NCBI GenBank assembly: GCA_947628305.1
Contig: CANQZG010000011.1
Coordinates: forward strand, 26,659 to 90,658
Length of the DNA stretch: 64,000 bases
Direction: 5' to 3'
Source: an uncultured Muribaculaceae bacterium
Lineage (GTDB): Bacteria; Bacteroidota; Bacteroidia; Bacteroidales; Muribaculaceae
How positions within the stretch are numbered: the stretch's first letter is position 1; each line of letters opens with the position of its first letter. The position numbers and the translations under genes were made by a program. This document shows, piece after piece, positions 7,618-16,297 of this stretch. Under the pieces are notes generated by a model, which saw only the letters and a program-made list of their open reading frames with translations, was not told the DNA's origin and did not search any database.

Positions 7618-8250
7618 ATGAGCGACAAGGAACTCACACCACAGGAAAGCATGACTATAATCACTCAAATGATTGAGACATCAAAACAACGTATCGCCAT
7701 GCCCGACCTACACATTTCGATAATGTGGGCGACACTCACAATTATTACGGCGGCGGTAGTCCTGACCGTAAGTCTAACACACTACACACCCTGGATTAAC
7801 TTCGCATGGTTCGCCATCCCTATTATCGGCATCCCGGCAAATATTATTATGGCCCGAAAGTCAAGAGTCAGATATGGCGCAAAGACAATTATCGATAAAA
7901 TCAGTGACGGAATTTGGAAGACTGTCGGATTCACCGCCATCGCCCTGACGATAATCTGTTTAATGTTCCAGTCACTCGGTTATCCACAGGCATGGCTGGC
8001 TATGTTGTTCTACGCCTTTATCATCGTCGGCTTCGGAGCGGCGATGCAAGGAGTCGTCCTCAAAGAGGACTCATATATCCTCGGAGGATTTTTTTCAATC
8101 ATCAGTGGTTTCGTGATAATCGCACTGAACATCTGTCACATTCCGCTACTCATTGCATGGGTTATACCGCTCTATATGCTCTGCTTTCTGCTGATGTTCA
8201 TATTGCCGGCATTCATCATACACAAGAAACTTAAAAAAGCCAGGCAATGA
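7618..8250 (+). CDS. Six-helix membrane protein of unknown function
   Basis: Protein of 210 residues from the ATG at 7618; an upstream in-frame ATG at 7570 would add 16 basic residues but fits less well. After a soluble N-terminus of about 35 residues it has about six hydrophobic segments (for example MWATLTIITAAVVLTVSL and INFAWFAIPIIGIPANIIM) and ends in a basic tail (HKKLKKARQ). I recognise no transporter or enzyme motif. Its stop overlaps the start of the winged-helix regulator by four bases, a common Bacteroidetes arrangement where the regulator controls its own membrane-protein operon. Confidence 0.75.
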   Translation: MSDKELTPQESMTIITQMIETSKQRIAMPDLHISIMWATLTIITAAVVLTVSLTHYTPWINFAWFAIPIIGIPANIIMARKSRVRYGAKTIIDKISDGIWKTVGFTAIALTIICLMFQSLGYPQAWLAMLFYAFIIVGFGAAMQGVVLKEDSYILGGFFSIISGFVIIALNICHIPLLIAWVIPLYMLCFLLMFILPAFIIHKKLKKARQ

Positions 8251-8531
8251 AAGAACTGAATCCATTACTTCACTCACAGCTTAGACTGGCCGTGATGTCG
8301 GTGCTGATGAATGTCGAGGAAGCCGACTTTGTATATCTACGCGAAAAAACAGAATCCACAGCCGGAAATCTCAGCGTGCAACTCGACAAACTCCATGCCG
8401 CAGGGTACATCTCAATAGAGAAAGGCTTCGTTGGCAAAAAGACACGCACCGTCTGCCAGATAACAGCCAAGGGCCGCGATGCGTTCGAAGAATATGTCGA
8501 TGCGCTGAAACAATACCTCAACATACTCTAA
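8247..8531 (+). CDS. Winged-helix transcriptional regulator
   Basis: Protein of 94 residues that is one winged-helix domain of the MarR/ArsR-like 'transcriptional regulator' type (PF13601-like). It has the helix pair LRLAVMSVLMNVEEADFVYL, a recognition helix region TAGNLSVQLDKLHAAGYI, a beta wing around KGFVGKKTRTVCQITAKG, and a C-terminal dimerisation helix. Such small proteins regulate the membrane-protein gene they are coupled to; the ligand, if any, is unknown. A very strong hairpin terminator begins 4 bases after its stop. Confidence 0.8.
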   Translation: MKELNPLLHSQLRLAVMSVLMNVEEADFVYLREKTESTAGNLSVQLDKLHAAGYISIEKGFVGKKTRTVCQITAKGRDAFEEYVDALKQYLNIL

Positions 8532-8534
8532 AAC

Positions 8535-8566
8535 ACCCGTGGCACGGAAATTTCCGTGCCACGGGT
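8535..8566. terminator. Bidirectional intrinsic terminator
   Basis: A perfect 16-bp inverted repeat (8535-8550 with 8551-8566; core GGCACGGAAATTTCCGTGCC) is followed by CTTTT on the plus strand and GTTTTAG on the minus strand. It lies between the convergent winged-helix gene and rpmE2 and can serve both. Confidence 0.85.
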
Positions 8567-8596
8567 CTTTTACTATCTATTATATAGTTCAATCTC

Positions 8597-8848
8597 TTAC
8601 TTCTTGCTCTTGCCGTAGCGACTCATGAACTTGTCAACGCGACCTGCGGTGTCGACGAGTTTCTGTTTACCGGTGAAGAACGGGTGGGACGAACTGGTGA
8701 TTTCAAGTTTGACCAAAGGATAGGTCACGCCATCAACCTCGATTGTCTCCTTGGATGCGACGGTTGAACGAGTGATGAAAATCTCGTCGTTTGACATGTC
8801 TTTAAAAACGACTTCGCGATAGTTGGAGGGATGGATGTCTTTTTTCAT
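8597..8848 (-). CDS. rpmE2: 50S ribosomal protein L31 type B
   Basis: Protein of 83 residues, the usual length of type B L31. It starts [19 protein letters not shown] and contains the conserved [11 protein letters not shown] segment and a basic C-terminus ([10 protein letters not shown]). The zinc-binding cysteines of type A L31 are absent, which defines the type B (C-) form. It belongs to the large subunit at the subunit interface. It is a single-gene unit with a promoter about 70 bases upstream and the bidirectional terminator at 8535-8566 downstream. Assignment is secure. Confidence 0.96.
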   Translation of the reverse strand: MKKDIHPSNYREVVFKDMSNDEIFITRSTVASKETIEVDGVTYPLVKLEITSSSHPFFTGKQKLVDTAGRVDKFMSRYGKSKK

Positions 8849-8916
8849 TTTTATTTCGCTTTTATTTTAATCAAAGTTTAATGCCGCTGGTAAGGCGGTT
8901 TCTTGGTAATGGCGTG

Positions 8917-8948
8917 CAAAGTTAACCATTATTGCCAAAATATACAAG
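8917..8948 (-). promoter_or_regulatory. Promoter of rpmE2
   Basis: Minus-strand TAACTTTG (8924-8917) preceded, after a 20-base spacer, by CTTG (8948-8945). The -7 match is full and the -33 match partial. The leader to the ATG at 8848 is about 65 bases. Confidence 0.55.
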
Positions 8949-8965
8949 CCATTGCAAAAAATCTT

Positions 8966-10564
8966 TTATTTGATTTTCATTATATCCTGTTCGAAGGTTT
9001 CACGGTTTATGGCACGGTTCCTCAATTTGTTCCTATAGGTGTAAATCGTGTAGACCGAGTAGTTCAACACCTGGGCGATGCGCGGACTCTCCTCTATGCC
9101 GAGACGCATGAACGCGAGTATGCGCAGGTCGGTGTTAAGGTGTTCCCCGTCATTCAATGAAATGCGGGCATCGGGACGGAGCAACGCGTTGACTTCCTCG
9201 ACAAAATTAGGATATATGTGCAGGAAAGCATTATCAAACACTTCGTGAAACTCACGGCTCTGTTCCTCGACAAAGCGTCCTGACTTTGTCATCTTGTGTA
9301 AATCCTCGATTTTGCCGGTGGATATTTTACGGTCAACAATCTTACAGAACTGATGCAACTTATCCATATATATCGAACATAGGTTCAGAAACTGGCTGAT
9401 ATAGACCTCCTTCGCATGGTTGGCTATCTCAAGGTTGACCCGCATGCGTGCCGAACGCCGGTTTTCACGTCTAAGGAATAACATCGTGGCCCCAAGAGCC
9501 ACAAGCAATACCGCCATCAGGGCGATAACCGTATATATGCGACTACGGCTCTGTTCAATCTCAGCGGCATGAGCCGACTCAATCACGGGCAGCCCCTCGG
9601 CCGACTGCAGCATGCGCAGCGGGGCATGACAATCGACGGCATTACTAAGCGCTATGGACAGGTAAGTGTGGGCACGCCCGATTTCATCACGCGAGAACAT
9701 CAACTGCCCAAGCTCCTGTAACGATGACACCTCGAGGGTCGCCCCCTTGGTGTCGGCGATTGCCGACAATACAAGATAATAGACGTACTCATTATGGTCT
9801 CCTCGCGCCTTGGCTATATCGGCGATTATATGGGCGGCACGCGCATACATGTTATCCTCCTCCGGCAGCTGTCCGAGCAACTCCAACAAAGTCTCCCGCG
9901 CCTTAGAGTATTCATGGGTGTTGTAATAGAACTCGCCAAGGTTTAGCCTATATTTTAATGAATTTTCTTCAAGGACCCCCAACAGCCTACGTTGCGAATC
10001 GGTTGACATGCGGTTGTACCCCTCCCCTGTCTCGGGATAATTTTTAAAAAACGAGGCGAGATAAGAGTACATCTGGCGACTCGAGTCATAATACAGTTCT
10101 TTCAACCCTGTCGTCATTGATGAGGTGTCGACTGCGTTGATTTCGTCAACAGCTTCCCGCGTGAGACCGGCGAGTGGCATGAATGTGGCACGTTTCAGAC
10201 GAAAGGCCGTGGAGATGGAATCAAGTCTCAACCCCGAGGCGACCTCATATCCCCTACGGTAATAAAACAGTGCCGAGTCATTGTCAAACGAATTGTACTC
10301 ATCGGCCAATGTCATCACATCCGAAAACCACTTTCTGTCATTGAACGAGACCTCACGGCTGTTGCATAGACGTCGCAAGGAGTCTATGCGGTGACGCCTG
10401 GCCTGTATATACACCTGACGGCCCACAAGCTCCTTGTCAAGGCGTTCAAGCTGTGATGAGATTTCACCGTTTGTCACCGACATGGCCTCTGAACGGTGTA
10501 CCGTCACAAGACCCATAAAAATCACGGCTACCCCTATTATGACCCGATATCGCATCTGTATCAT
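8966..10564 (-). CDS. DUF6377 membrane-bound TPR regulator
   Basis: Protein of 532 residues of the DUF6377 type found in Bacteroides-group genomes. Layout: an N-terminal hydrophobic signal/anchor (to about residue 27), a periplasmic helical region with TPR-like repeats (about 40-320), one transmembrane helix near 342-364 (YTVIALMAVLLVALGATMLF), then a cytoplasmic region ending in a LuxR-like helix-turn-helix (about 475-530; ILAFMRLGIEESPRIAQVLN then SVYTIYTYRNKLRNRA). It probably senses something in the periplasm and binds DNA directly. A second ATG three codons in (10555) is an alternative start. It follows the 178-residue secreted-protein gene by 13 bases, so both form one operon. Confidence 0.8.
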   Translation of the reverse strand: MIQMRYRVIIGVAVIFMGLVTVHRSEAMSVTNGEISSQLERLDKELVGRQVYIQARRHRIDSLRRLCNSREVSFNDRKWFSDVMTLADEYNSFDNDSALFYYRRGYEVASGLRLDSISTAFRLKRATFMPLAGLTREAVDEINAVDTSSMTTGLKELYYDSSRQMYSYLASFFKNYPETGEGYNRMSTDSQRRLLGVLEENSLKYRLNLGEFYYNTHEYSKARETLLELLGQLPEEDNMYARAAHIIADIAKARGDHNEYVYYLVLSAIADTKGATLEVSSLQELGQLMFSRDEIGRAHTYLSIALSNAVDCHAPLRMLQSAEGLPVIESAHAAEIEQSRSRIYTVIALMAVLLVALGATMLFLRRENRRSARMRVNLEIANHAKEVYISQFLNLCSIYMDKLHQFCKIVDRKISTGKIEDLHKMTKSGRFVEEQSREFHEVFDNAFLHIYPNFVEEVNALLRPDARISLNDGEHLNTDLRILAFMRLGIEESPRIAQVLNYSVYTIYTYRNKLRNRAINRETFEQDIMKIK

Positions 10565-10577
10565 TTCACAAGAACAT

Positions 10578-11114
10578 TTAGAGTGTGTTTACCGACCAGT
10601 TTATACCGAGAGGATTGCCCGACATTCTCCATACGACAGGTAAATCAGAGTCATCAAGTATCCACATATCAGCCCCCTCATCATTGTCGTGTACATGGAT
10701 GAGCCGAAAACCATCATGCACCTCAACATCCTTGGCATGATACTCTATCCCGTTATATGTGAACACGCCGTCACGCTTGAGGTCGGCGAAAGCCTTACGG
10801 GAAAGTATTACATGATAGGTGTGGGAACACGGCAATATCACATGCTCCCCGTCCACCGGCTGACGAAAGCTCATTGAATCGGCATTCTCGACCGCCTTTT
10901 CAGTCATTGTGAATGACCCCGATTGCCACTTGGTGTTCCGTTCAATACCCCATGAGACTACGATTCCATGCTGTCCTCTGTCGAAAGTGTACTGATATTT
11001 GCGAGTCTGTCCATGCAGTTTATAGACAAACAGCATCGGTTCATGTACAGGCCTTGATGAAGCCACGACCGCCATTAGCACAAGGAAAAATATTGCGATA
11101 ACAATTTTTTTCAT
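10578..11114 (-). CDS. Secreted protein of unknown function
   Basis: Protein of 178 residues starting MKKIVIAIFFLVLMAVVASS, a typical signal peptide; there is no lipobox cysteine. The mature part is a beta-rich domain with conserved-looking HVILPCSHTYHVIL and FTYNGIEYHAKDVEV segments and a single cysteine. I cannot assign a family. It lies 13 bases upstream of the DUF6377 regulator gene and has a TAATTTTG box 27 bases before its ATG, so it is the first gene of that operon. A periplasmic partner of the DUF6377 sensor is a reasonable guess from context only. Confidence 0.7.
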   Translation of the reverse strand: MKKIVIAIFFLVLMAVVASSRPVHEPMLFVYKLHGQTRKYQYTFDRGQHGIVVSWGIERNTKWQSGSFTMTEKAVENADSMSFRQPVDGEHVILPCSHTYHVILSRKAFADLKRDGVFTYNGIEYHAKDVEVHDGFRLIHVHDNDEGADMWILDDSDLPVVWRMSGNPLGINWSVNTL

Positions 11115-11141
11115 ATCAGAGCCTTATAATAAGTAACTGTT

Positions 11142-11149
11142 CAAAATTA
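11142..11149 (-). promoter_or_regulatory. -7 box for the secreted protein/DUF6377 operon
   Basis: Minus-strand TAATTTTG matches TAnnTTTG and lies 27 bases before the ATG at 11114. No clear -33 match; that area is the 3' end of the GH92 gene. Confidence 0.45.
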
Positions 11150-11156
11150 AACGATA

Positions 11157-13418
11157 TTATTTCCATAGTTCACGCCCCCAGTCCGATGGTTTATCGGCCA
11201 TTTTCATAACGAGCGTCCCGCCATTAACAATATCGGCGTGACGAATAGTCGAGTAAGGGTAAGGAACTCCGTTCAATGTCACCGAGACGATGTAACGGTT
11301 CTTGTCGGAAAGGGTTTCGGCCTTTATCGTGAATTTCTTACCGTTGACCAGATTGAACGTGGACGACTTCAACATCGGTGTGTGCAACAGATAATAATCC
11401 TGACCCGCATTAGGATAAAGTCCCATCATGTGGAATACGAGCCATGATGACATCGCACCGGAGTCATCGTTACCGGGCAATCCCACAGGCCCGTCATTGT
11501 AATTATCGGATATTATCCCAAGTACACGCTCCCCGCTTTTGTCTGGGCGTCCGAGCCAATGATAAAGGCATGGGGAAAGAAACGACGGTTCATTGTTGAC
11601 ATTAAAAAATCCTTTGTCAAAGAATATGTCAAGTCTTCTCTCAAATTCATCAACCCCTCCGCACATTTTGATAAGGCCCTCGACATCATGAGGGATGCTT
11701 AGTGAATACTCCCACGATGACGCCTCATAGAAAAACATGTCCCACCACGGCGTATACCACGGGCCTTCGAACGTCACAGGCGTATATCGGAAGGTCGGCT
11801 TCTGCTTAACGGATTTACCGAACGGAATCTCGTCAAGCCAATGCCCGTCACGGTCACGCGGCATTATGAACCCTTTGACACCCTCATGTTCATAGTCGGA
11901 CCGCCAAAGGTTTTTCCAGTTGGATGATTGTTTCAGATACCTACAGGCAATATCGTCATATCCAAGCCCCTTCGCCACCTGATATATCGCATAGTCACAA
12001 TAGGAGTATTCCACAGTACGGTTGCCCGCCCTTGGAATCCCATGCGGGATATATCCGAGAGAGACATATTCATCCAACCCGCCACGTCCCTCGGCCTCAT
12101 GATTTCCACCCGGCGAAACCTCGGCATCTTTCAGCATGGCCTTGAGTCCCAACTCATAGTCAATTCCTTTGAGCCCCTTTACAAATGCGTCAGCCACGAC
12201 AATCTCGGCGTTAGACCCACCCTGGGTACGACCGTTTGCGTTTCCGCTACGGGCATCAGGCATGTAACCGTCCCGTTTATAGATGTTGATTAACGACCTC
12301 ACAATGTCAACCTCACGTTCAGGGTCAATCAGCGTTATTAGAGGGGTCGATGTGCGGTAGGTGTCCCAAATGGCATAATAATCGTCATAATACGGCTCCG
12401 TGTCAGTCCACAACGGGTTTTCGCCGGTGCGGTCAACAGGCATTATCATCGTGTGATACAGGCCGGTATAAAACATGCGCTTATACCGTAACGGCGTAGT
12501 CTCATCCAGTGTTATACGCTCCAGCAACCGTTCCCAGGAATTGAGGTTGTCGGCATAGGCCCTGTCAAAATCACGCCCTTTTGACTCGTTAACAGCATTC
12601 TCACGGGCCTTCAGCCGACTTATGAACGAAATACCGATAACCAAATTGACTTGTTCCGCGTCATCTCCAAATCCAAGCAATGCACCTGTCTTCTCTCCGC
12701 GGTCATACTGTGAACGACTGTCACTGATTGAGTCCCCATGCCAAGTGGCCGACTTGACAAACGGACGGTCGAAGATAGCATGAAAATAGACCGTATAGGC
12801 ACGTCCGTTGTTCCATCCTCCACGAATCCGGGAATATCCCGCGACCTCATTGTCTGAAAATATCTCGATTTCTGACCCGACAAACTGTTGCGCCTCACGG
12901 GCATCCGGCACCGGGTTCTCACCCAAGAAGAATCCGGCATCGACCATCAAAGACTTATGCGGGACCGACGGGTAAGTGAACCTATAGAACGACGCCCGCG
13001 GAGCAGTGGTTATTTCAGTCTTTATGCCGGAATCCTTAAACACAGTGGCATAATAACCGAGCCTTATATCTTCATGCTCCCTGAAATCAATATGACTGTC
13101 GGAATCCAAAGGGCCGACAAACGGCATGACCGATATATTGCCGTATTTAGGGCCACCTCCCGTCCCGCTGACATGAACCTGTGAAAAACCGTTGACCTGC
13201 TCAGGCATAGGGAGCCAGCCACTGTTGGGCGAGACAGTACAGTCGGGCGATGGCTTCACCATGCCGTATGGGCATGAAGGCCCGATAAACACACGTCCCA
13301 ACCCCTCCGAACCTATACGCGGGTCAACATAATCGGTGAGCCGCGCCCCGGCATCAACCGAAAACACAACAGCCCAAAACGCTGTTACAATTGAAACAAA
13401 TCGTGTGACGCTCATCAT
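11157..13418 (-). CDS. GH92 family alpha-mannosidase
   Basis: Protein of 753 residues with a signal peptide (to about residue 24) and the whole GH92 architecture. The N-terminal beta-sandwich domain begins YVDPRIGSEGLGRVFIGPSC with PYGMVKPSPD, followed by the catalytic (alpha/alpha)6 domain. GRTQGGSNAEIVVADAFVKG lies near the middle and the calcium/acid-base region GNDDSGAMSSW at about 649-659. GH92 enzymes are calcium-dependent exo-alpha-mannosidases acting on host N-glycans or fungal mannan, in the periplasm or at the surface. No SusC/D pair is adjacent, so it is a stand-alone gene. The promoter box ends only five bases before the first ATG; a second ATG follows immediately (13415). Linkage specificity cannot be read from the sequence. 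Confidence 0.93.
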   Translation of the reverse strand: MMSVTRFVSIVTAFWAVVFSVDAGARLTDYVDPRIGSEGLGRVFIGPSCPYGMVKPSPDCTVSPNSGWLPMPEQVNGFSQVHVSGTGGGPKYGNISVMPFVGPLDSDSHIDFREHEDIRLGYYATVFKDSGIKTEITTAPRASFYRFTYPSVPHKSLMVDAGFFLGENPVPDAREAQQFVGSEIEIFSDNEVAGYSRIRGGWNNGRAYTVYFHAIFDRPFVKSATWHGDSISDSRSQYDRGEKTGALLGFGDDAEQVNLVIGISFISRLKARENAVNESKGRDFDRAYADNLNSWERLLERITLDETTPLRYKRMFYTGLYHTMIMPVDRTGENPLWTDTEPYYDDYYAIWDTYRTSTPLITLIDPEREVDIVRSLINIYKRDGYMPDARSGNANGRTQGGSNAEIVVADAFVKGLKGIDYELGLKAMLKDAEVSPGGNHEAEGRGGLDEYVSLGYIPHGIPRAGNRTVEYSYCDYAIYQVAKGLGYDDIACRYLKQSSNWKNLWRSDYEHEGVKGFIMPRDRDGHWLDEIPFGKSVKQKPTFRYTPVTFEGPWYTPWWDMFFYEASSWEYSLSIPHDVEGLIKMCGGVDEFERRLDIFFDKGFFNVNNEPSFLSPCLYHWLGRPDKSGERVLGIISDNYNDGPVGLPGNDDSGAMSSWLVFHMMGLYPNAGQDYYLLHTPMLKSSTFNLVNGKKFTIKAETLSDKNRYIVSVTLNGVPYPYSTIRHADIVNGGTLVMKMADKPSDWGRELWK

Positions 13419-13423
13419 GTTCG

Positions 13424-13455
13424 CAAAGATACGGATAAGTCGAGGTCAAAGCAAA
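13424..13455 (-). promoter_or_regulatory. Promoter of the GH92 gene
   Basis: Minus-strand TTTG (13455-13452), 20-base spacer, TATCTTTG (13431-13424): a full consensus promoter. Only CGAAC separates the -7 box from the ATG, implying a leader of almost no length. Confidence 0.7.
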
Positions 13456-13589
13456 ATTATTTTGACTTTGCCGAGCGAGAGTATCTAAGGCGTAGCCAAA
13501 GATACGCAATTTGCACATATCGAACCAAATCATACACATTCATGTTTTTCAAACAAACACAATTTCTAAAATTTTAAAAGCAAAATAAC

Positions 13590-13838
13590 ATGAGTTTCAT
13601 TTGGTACATAATAATCGGAATATTATCGGGATTCGTCGCCGGCAAACTGATGCGTGGCGGTGGATTCGGATTGGTGGTAAATCTCATAGTAGGCATCATA
13701 GGCGGTGTACTCGGCGGATGGGTATTCGGTCTTCTCGGAATCAGCGCGGGCGGCATAATCGGCAGCCTGATTACATCGGTGGCCGGGGCGATAATACTGC
13801 TGTGGATTGTCGGCCTAATAAGCCGAAGCACGCGATAA
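13590..13838 (+). CDS. GlsB/YeaQ/YmgE family membrane protein
   Basis: Protein of 82 residues, nearly all hydrophobic, with three membrane segments and the family's glycine-rich pattern (GILSGFVAGKLMRGGGFG and LIVGIIGGVLGGWVFGLLGI). This is the transglycosylase-associated/GlsB-YeaQ family of small inner-membrane proteins linked to stress responses; its biochemical role is unknown. Length matches the family. It is a single gene, divergent from GH92, and ends at a bidirectional hairpin shared with maeB. Confidence 0.9.
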   Translation: MSFIWYIIIGILSGFVAGKLMRGGGFGLVVNLIVGIIGGVLGGWVFGLLGISAGGIIGSLITSVAGAIILLWIVGLISRSTR

Positions 13839-13876
13839 AACAAGAGGACCGTCATTAGGTACGGCCCTCTTGTTTT
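13837..13876. terminator. Bidirectional intrinsic terminator between glsB-like gene and maeB
   Basis: AAAACAAGAGG-A-CCGT (13837-13852) pairs with ACGG-C-CCTCTTGTTTT (13861-13876) with one mismatch and an 8-base loop. A/T runs flank both sides. It separates two convergent genes. Confidence 0.85.
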
Positions 13877-13893
13877 ATCTATTTTACATTCTA

Positions 13894-16185
13894 TCACTTA
13901 TCGTGATGGTTACCGTTGGCGGCCACAACCGTCGCGTCAAGCACTGCGATTGTTGTCAGGTTGAAGATGTCACGCACGGGCGAGTCCACCGAAATAAAAT
14001 GAACCGGCTTGTTAAGCCCCATCTGAATCGGGCCGATTGATTCACCTACCCCCATCTCGAGCATCATACGGTAGGCGGTATTGGCAGCCGTAAGACTCGG
14101 GAACACAAACGTATTAACCTCCTTACCCTTGAGCCGGTTGAACGGATAGGTCTCGTCACGTAATTCGCGGTTCAAGGCATAGTTGACCTGCATCTCGCCG
14201 TCGATAGGCAACTCGGGGTACAATTGTTGCATGCGTTCCACCACATTGTGGGCGCAGTTGCACGGCCGGCTCTTTCCTGAACCGAAGTTACTGTAGGAAA
14301 CCATGGCCATGACCGGCTCGTGTGCGAAATATTCGACCGAGTTACGTGCAAGACGCGTGATGTCAAAGAGTGTGTCCTCATCATCCACATCGTTAATCAT
14401 CGTGTCTGCGAAGAAATAGACACCACGGTTGGTGTCAAGGATGTGCATGGTGGCGAAATGCTTGTAAGGAGGACGTATTCCTATAACCTCCTTCGCTATT
14501 TCACCAGTGGCATGGTTGGCGGCGCGTGTACCGGCGATAAACGCATCGGCATCGCCCGTCTCCACCATCATCATCCCGAAATAGTTGCGGTCAAACATCT
14601 TTTCAAGCGCATCGGCCATCGTAACGCCGTCACGCTGCCGTTTTGCCGCCAGCAACCGGGCGTAACGCTCACGGCGTTCAGCCTCCCGGTCATGGCGTAG
14701 GTTGACAATCTCGATTCCCGAGATATCCAGACCGAGACGGTCAGCACGTTTCTGAATCATCTCCTCATTGCCCAACAGGACAGGCACTGCGACACCTTCG
14801 TTGGCTGCCAGCACTGCCGCCTGGAGCATATTGTCGGTATTGGCCTCGGCGAACACCACACGCTTTGGATGTTCCCTGGCCTCCTCGACAAACCGTCTAA
14901 CCATCTCCTTGTCGTTACCTTTGAGACGACGCAGTTTCTCGTCGTATACCTTCCAGTCGGTTATCGGACGTGTCGCCACCCCGCTCTCAATCGCACCTCG
15001 TGCGACAGCGGGTGCCACTGCCGTCAACAAGCGCGGGTCAAGTGGCTTTGGCAATATATAGTCCTTGCCAAAGTGCAGGTCAGTCTTGTTATAGGCCGCG
15101 TTGACAACCGGGGGAACTGACTCCTTGGCGAGGGCGGCAATCGCCTTTACAGCCTCGATTTTCATCTCCTCGTTGATTGCCGTCGCGCCACAGTCGAGCG
15201 CGCCACGGAATATGTAGGGGAAACCGAGCACATTGTTTATCTGATTGGGATAGTCGCTGCGCCCGGTAGCCATAATCACATCGGGACGCGCCTCTATCGC
15301 CTTTTCGTAGGCGATTTCAGGGTCAGGGTTGGCAAGTGCGAACACAATGGGGTTCGGGGCCATGGACTTCACCATTTCAGGAGTCACGACATCCTTGACA
15401 GACAGTCCAAGGAATACATCGGCCCCCTCCATGGCCTCGGCCAATGTAGAGATGTCACGGTCGGTCGCAAATTCCTGTTTCTGCGGATTAAGGCCTGTGC
15501 GACGAGTCGTAATGACGCCCCGGCTGTCACACATGACAACATTCTCCCTTTTCACGCCAAGCGCGATATACAGGCGCGTACACGACACCGCAGCCGCCCC
15601 CGCGCCATTCACCACAAGTTTCACATCCTCGATTTTCTTTCCTTGGATTTCAAGGGCGTTCAACAGCCCCGCCGAGGAGATAATGGCAGTGCCATGCTGG
15701 TCGTCGTGCATCACCGGGATATTGCACTCGGCCTTTAGACGGGACTCGATTTCAAAACATTCAGGGGCTTTTATATCCTCCAGGTTTATACCACCGAACG
15801 TGGGCGAAATAGCCTTGACTATTTCAATGAATCTTGACGGGTCTTTCTCACCGACCTCTATGTCGAAACAATCGATACCTGCAAAAATTTTAAACAGCAA
15901 CGCCTTACCCTCCATTACCGGCTTACCGGCTTCAGCGCCTATGTCACCGAGACCGAGGACAGCCGTACCGTTGGAAATAACGGCGACAAGATTCCCCTTG
16001 TTAGTGTATTCATACACATCGGACGGCTTTTTCTCTATTTCAAGACATGGATATGCGACACCCGGCGAATATGCCAGGGCGAGGTCATTCTGCGAAGAAT
16101 ACGGTTTGGTGGGCACGACTTCGATTTTGCCCGGTTTGCCCATACGATGATAATCGAGGGCCATTTCTTTAGTGACTTTTGCCAT
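13894..16185 (-). CDS. maeB: NADP-dependent malic enzyme with phosphotransacetylase-like domain
   Basis: Protein of 763 residues, the usual size of MaeB. The malic enzyme part (about 1-400) has KVTKEMALDYHRMGKPGKIE at the start, the metal/substrate segment VMHDDQHGTAII and the Rossmann motif VVNGAGAAAVSC. The C-terminal part (about 430-763) is homologous to phosphotransacetylase and ends with FNLTTIAVLDATV. It converts malate to pyruvate and CO2 with NADPH formation; the PTA-like part is regulatory, responding to acetyl-CoA in known members. It is a single gene, with a short tandem duplication 17 bases upstream of its start and a shared terminator downstream. Confidence 0.95.
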   Translation of the reverse strand: MAKVTKEMALDYHRMGKPGKIEVVPTKPYSSQNDLALAYSPGVAYPCLEIEKKPSDVYEYTNKGNLVAVISNGTAVLGLGDIGAEAGKPVMEGKALLFKIFAGIDCFDIEVGEKDPSRFIEIVKAISPTFGGINLEDIKAPECFEIESRLKAECNIPVMHDDQHGTAIISSAGLLNALEIQGKKIEDVKLVVNGAGAAAVSCTRLYIALGVKRENVVMCDSRGVITTRRTGLNPQKQEFATDRDISTLAEAMEGADVFLGLSVKDVVTPEMVKSMAPNPIVFALANPDPEIAYEKAIEARPDVIMATGRSDYPNQINNVLGFPYIFRGALDCGATAINEEMKIEAVKAIAALAKESVPPVVNAAYNKTDLHFGKDYILPKPLDPRLLTAVAPAVARGAIESGVATRPITDWKVYDEKLRRLKGNDKEMVRRFVEEAREHPKRVVFAEANTDNMLQAAVLAANEGVAVPVLLGNEEMIQKRADRLGLDISGIEIVNLRHDREAERRERYARLLAAKRQRDGVTMADALEKMFDRNYFGMMMVETGDADAFIAGTRAANHATGEIAKEVIGIRPPYKHFATMHILDTNRGVYFFADTMINDVDDEDTLFDITRLARNSVEYFAHEPVMAMVSYSNFGSGKSRPCNCAHNVVERMQQLYPELPIDGEMQVNYALNRELRDETYPFNRLKGKEVNTFVFPSLTAANTAYRMMLEMGVGESIGPIQMGLNKPVHFISVDSPVRDIFNLTTIAVLDATVVAANGNHHDK

Positions 16186-16201
16186 TTTTATTAATGATAT
16201 G

Positions 16202-16237
16202 TGCTATTTGCTATTCAACTGCTATTTGCTATTCAAC
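16202..16237. repeat. Tandem duplication of 18 bases upstream of maeB
   Basis: TGCTATTTGCTATTCAAC occurs twice head to tail (16202-16219, 16220-16237), and each copy itself contains GCTATT twice. It lies between maeB and the preceding leftward gene. No function is evident. Confidence 0.8.
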
Positions 16238-16297
16238 ATTGTATACAGAGCCTTGGTTCTCGCCATTTTTTAGATGGTTGTTTAAACATCCACCTAA

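Noticed and set aside
15329..16150. 273-codon frame opposite maeB
   Set aside because: Antisense shadow of a secure gene; Ser/Pro/Arg-rich translation typical of the opposite strand.
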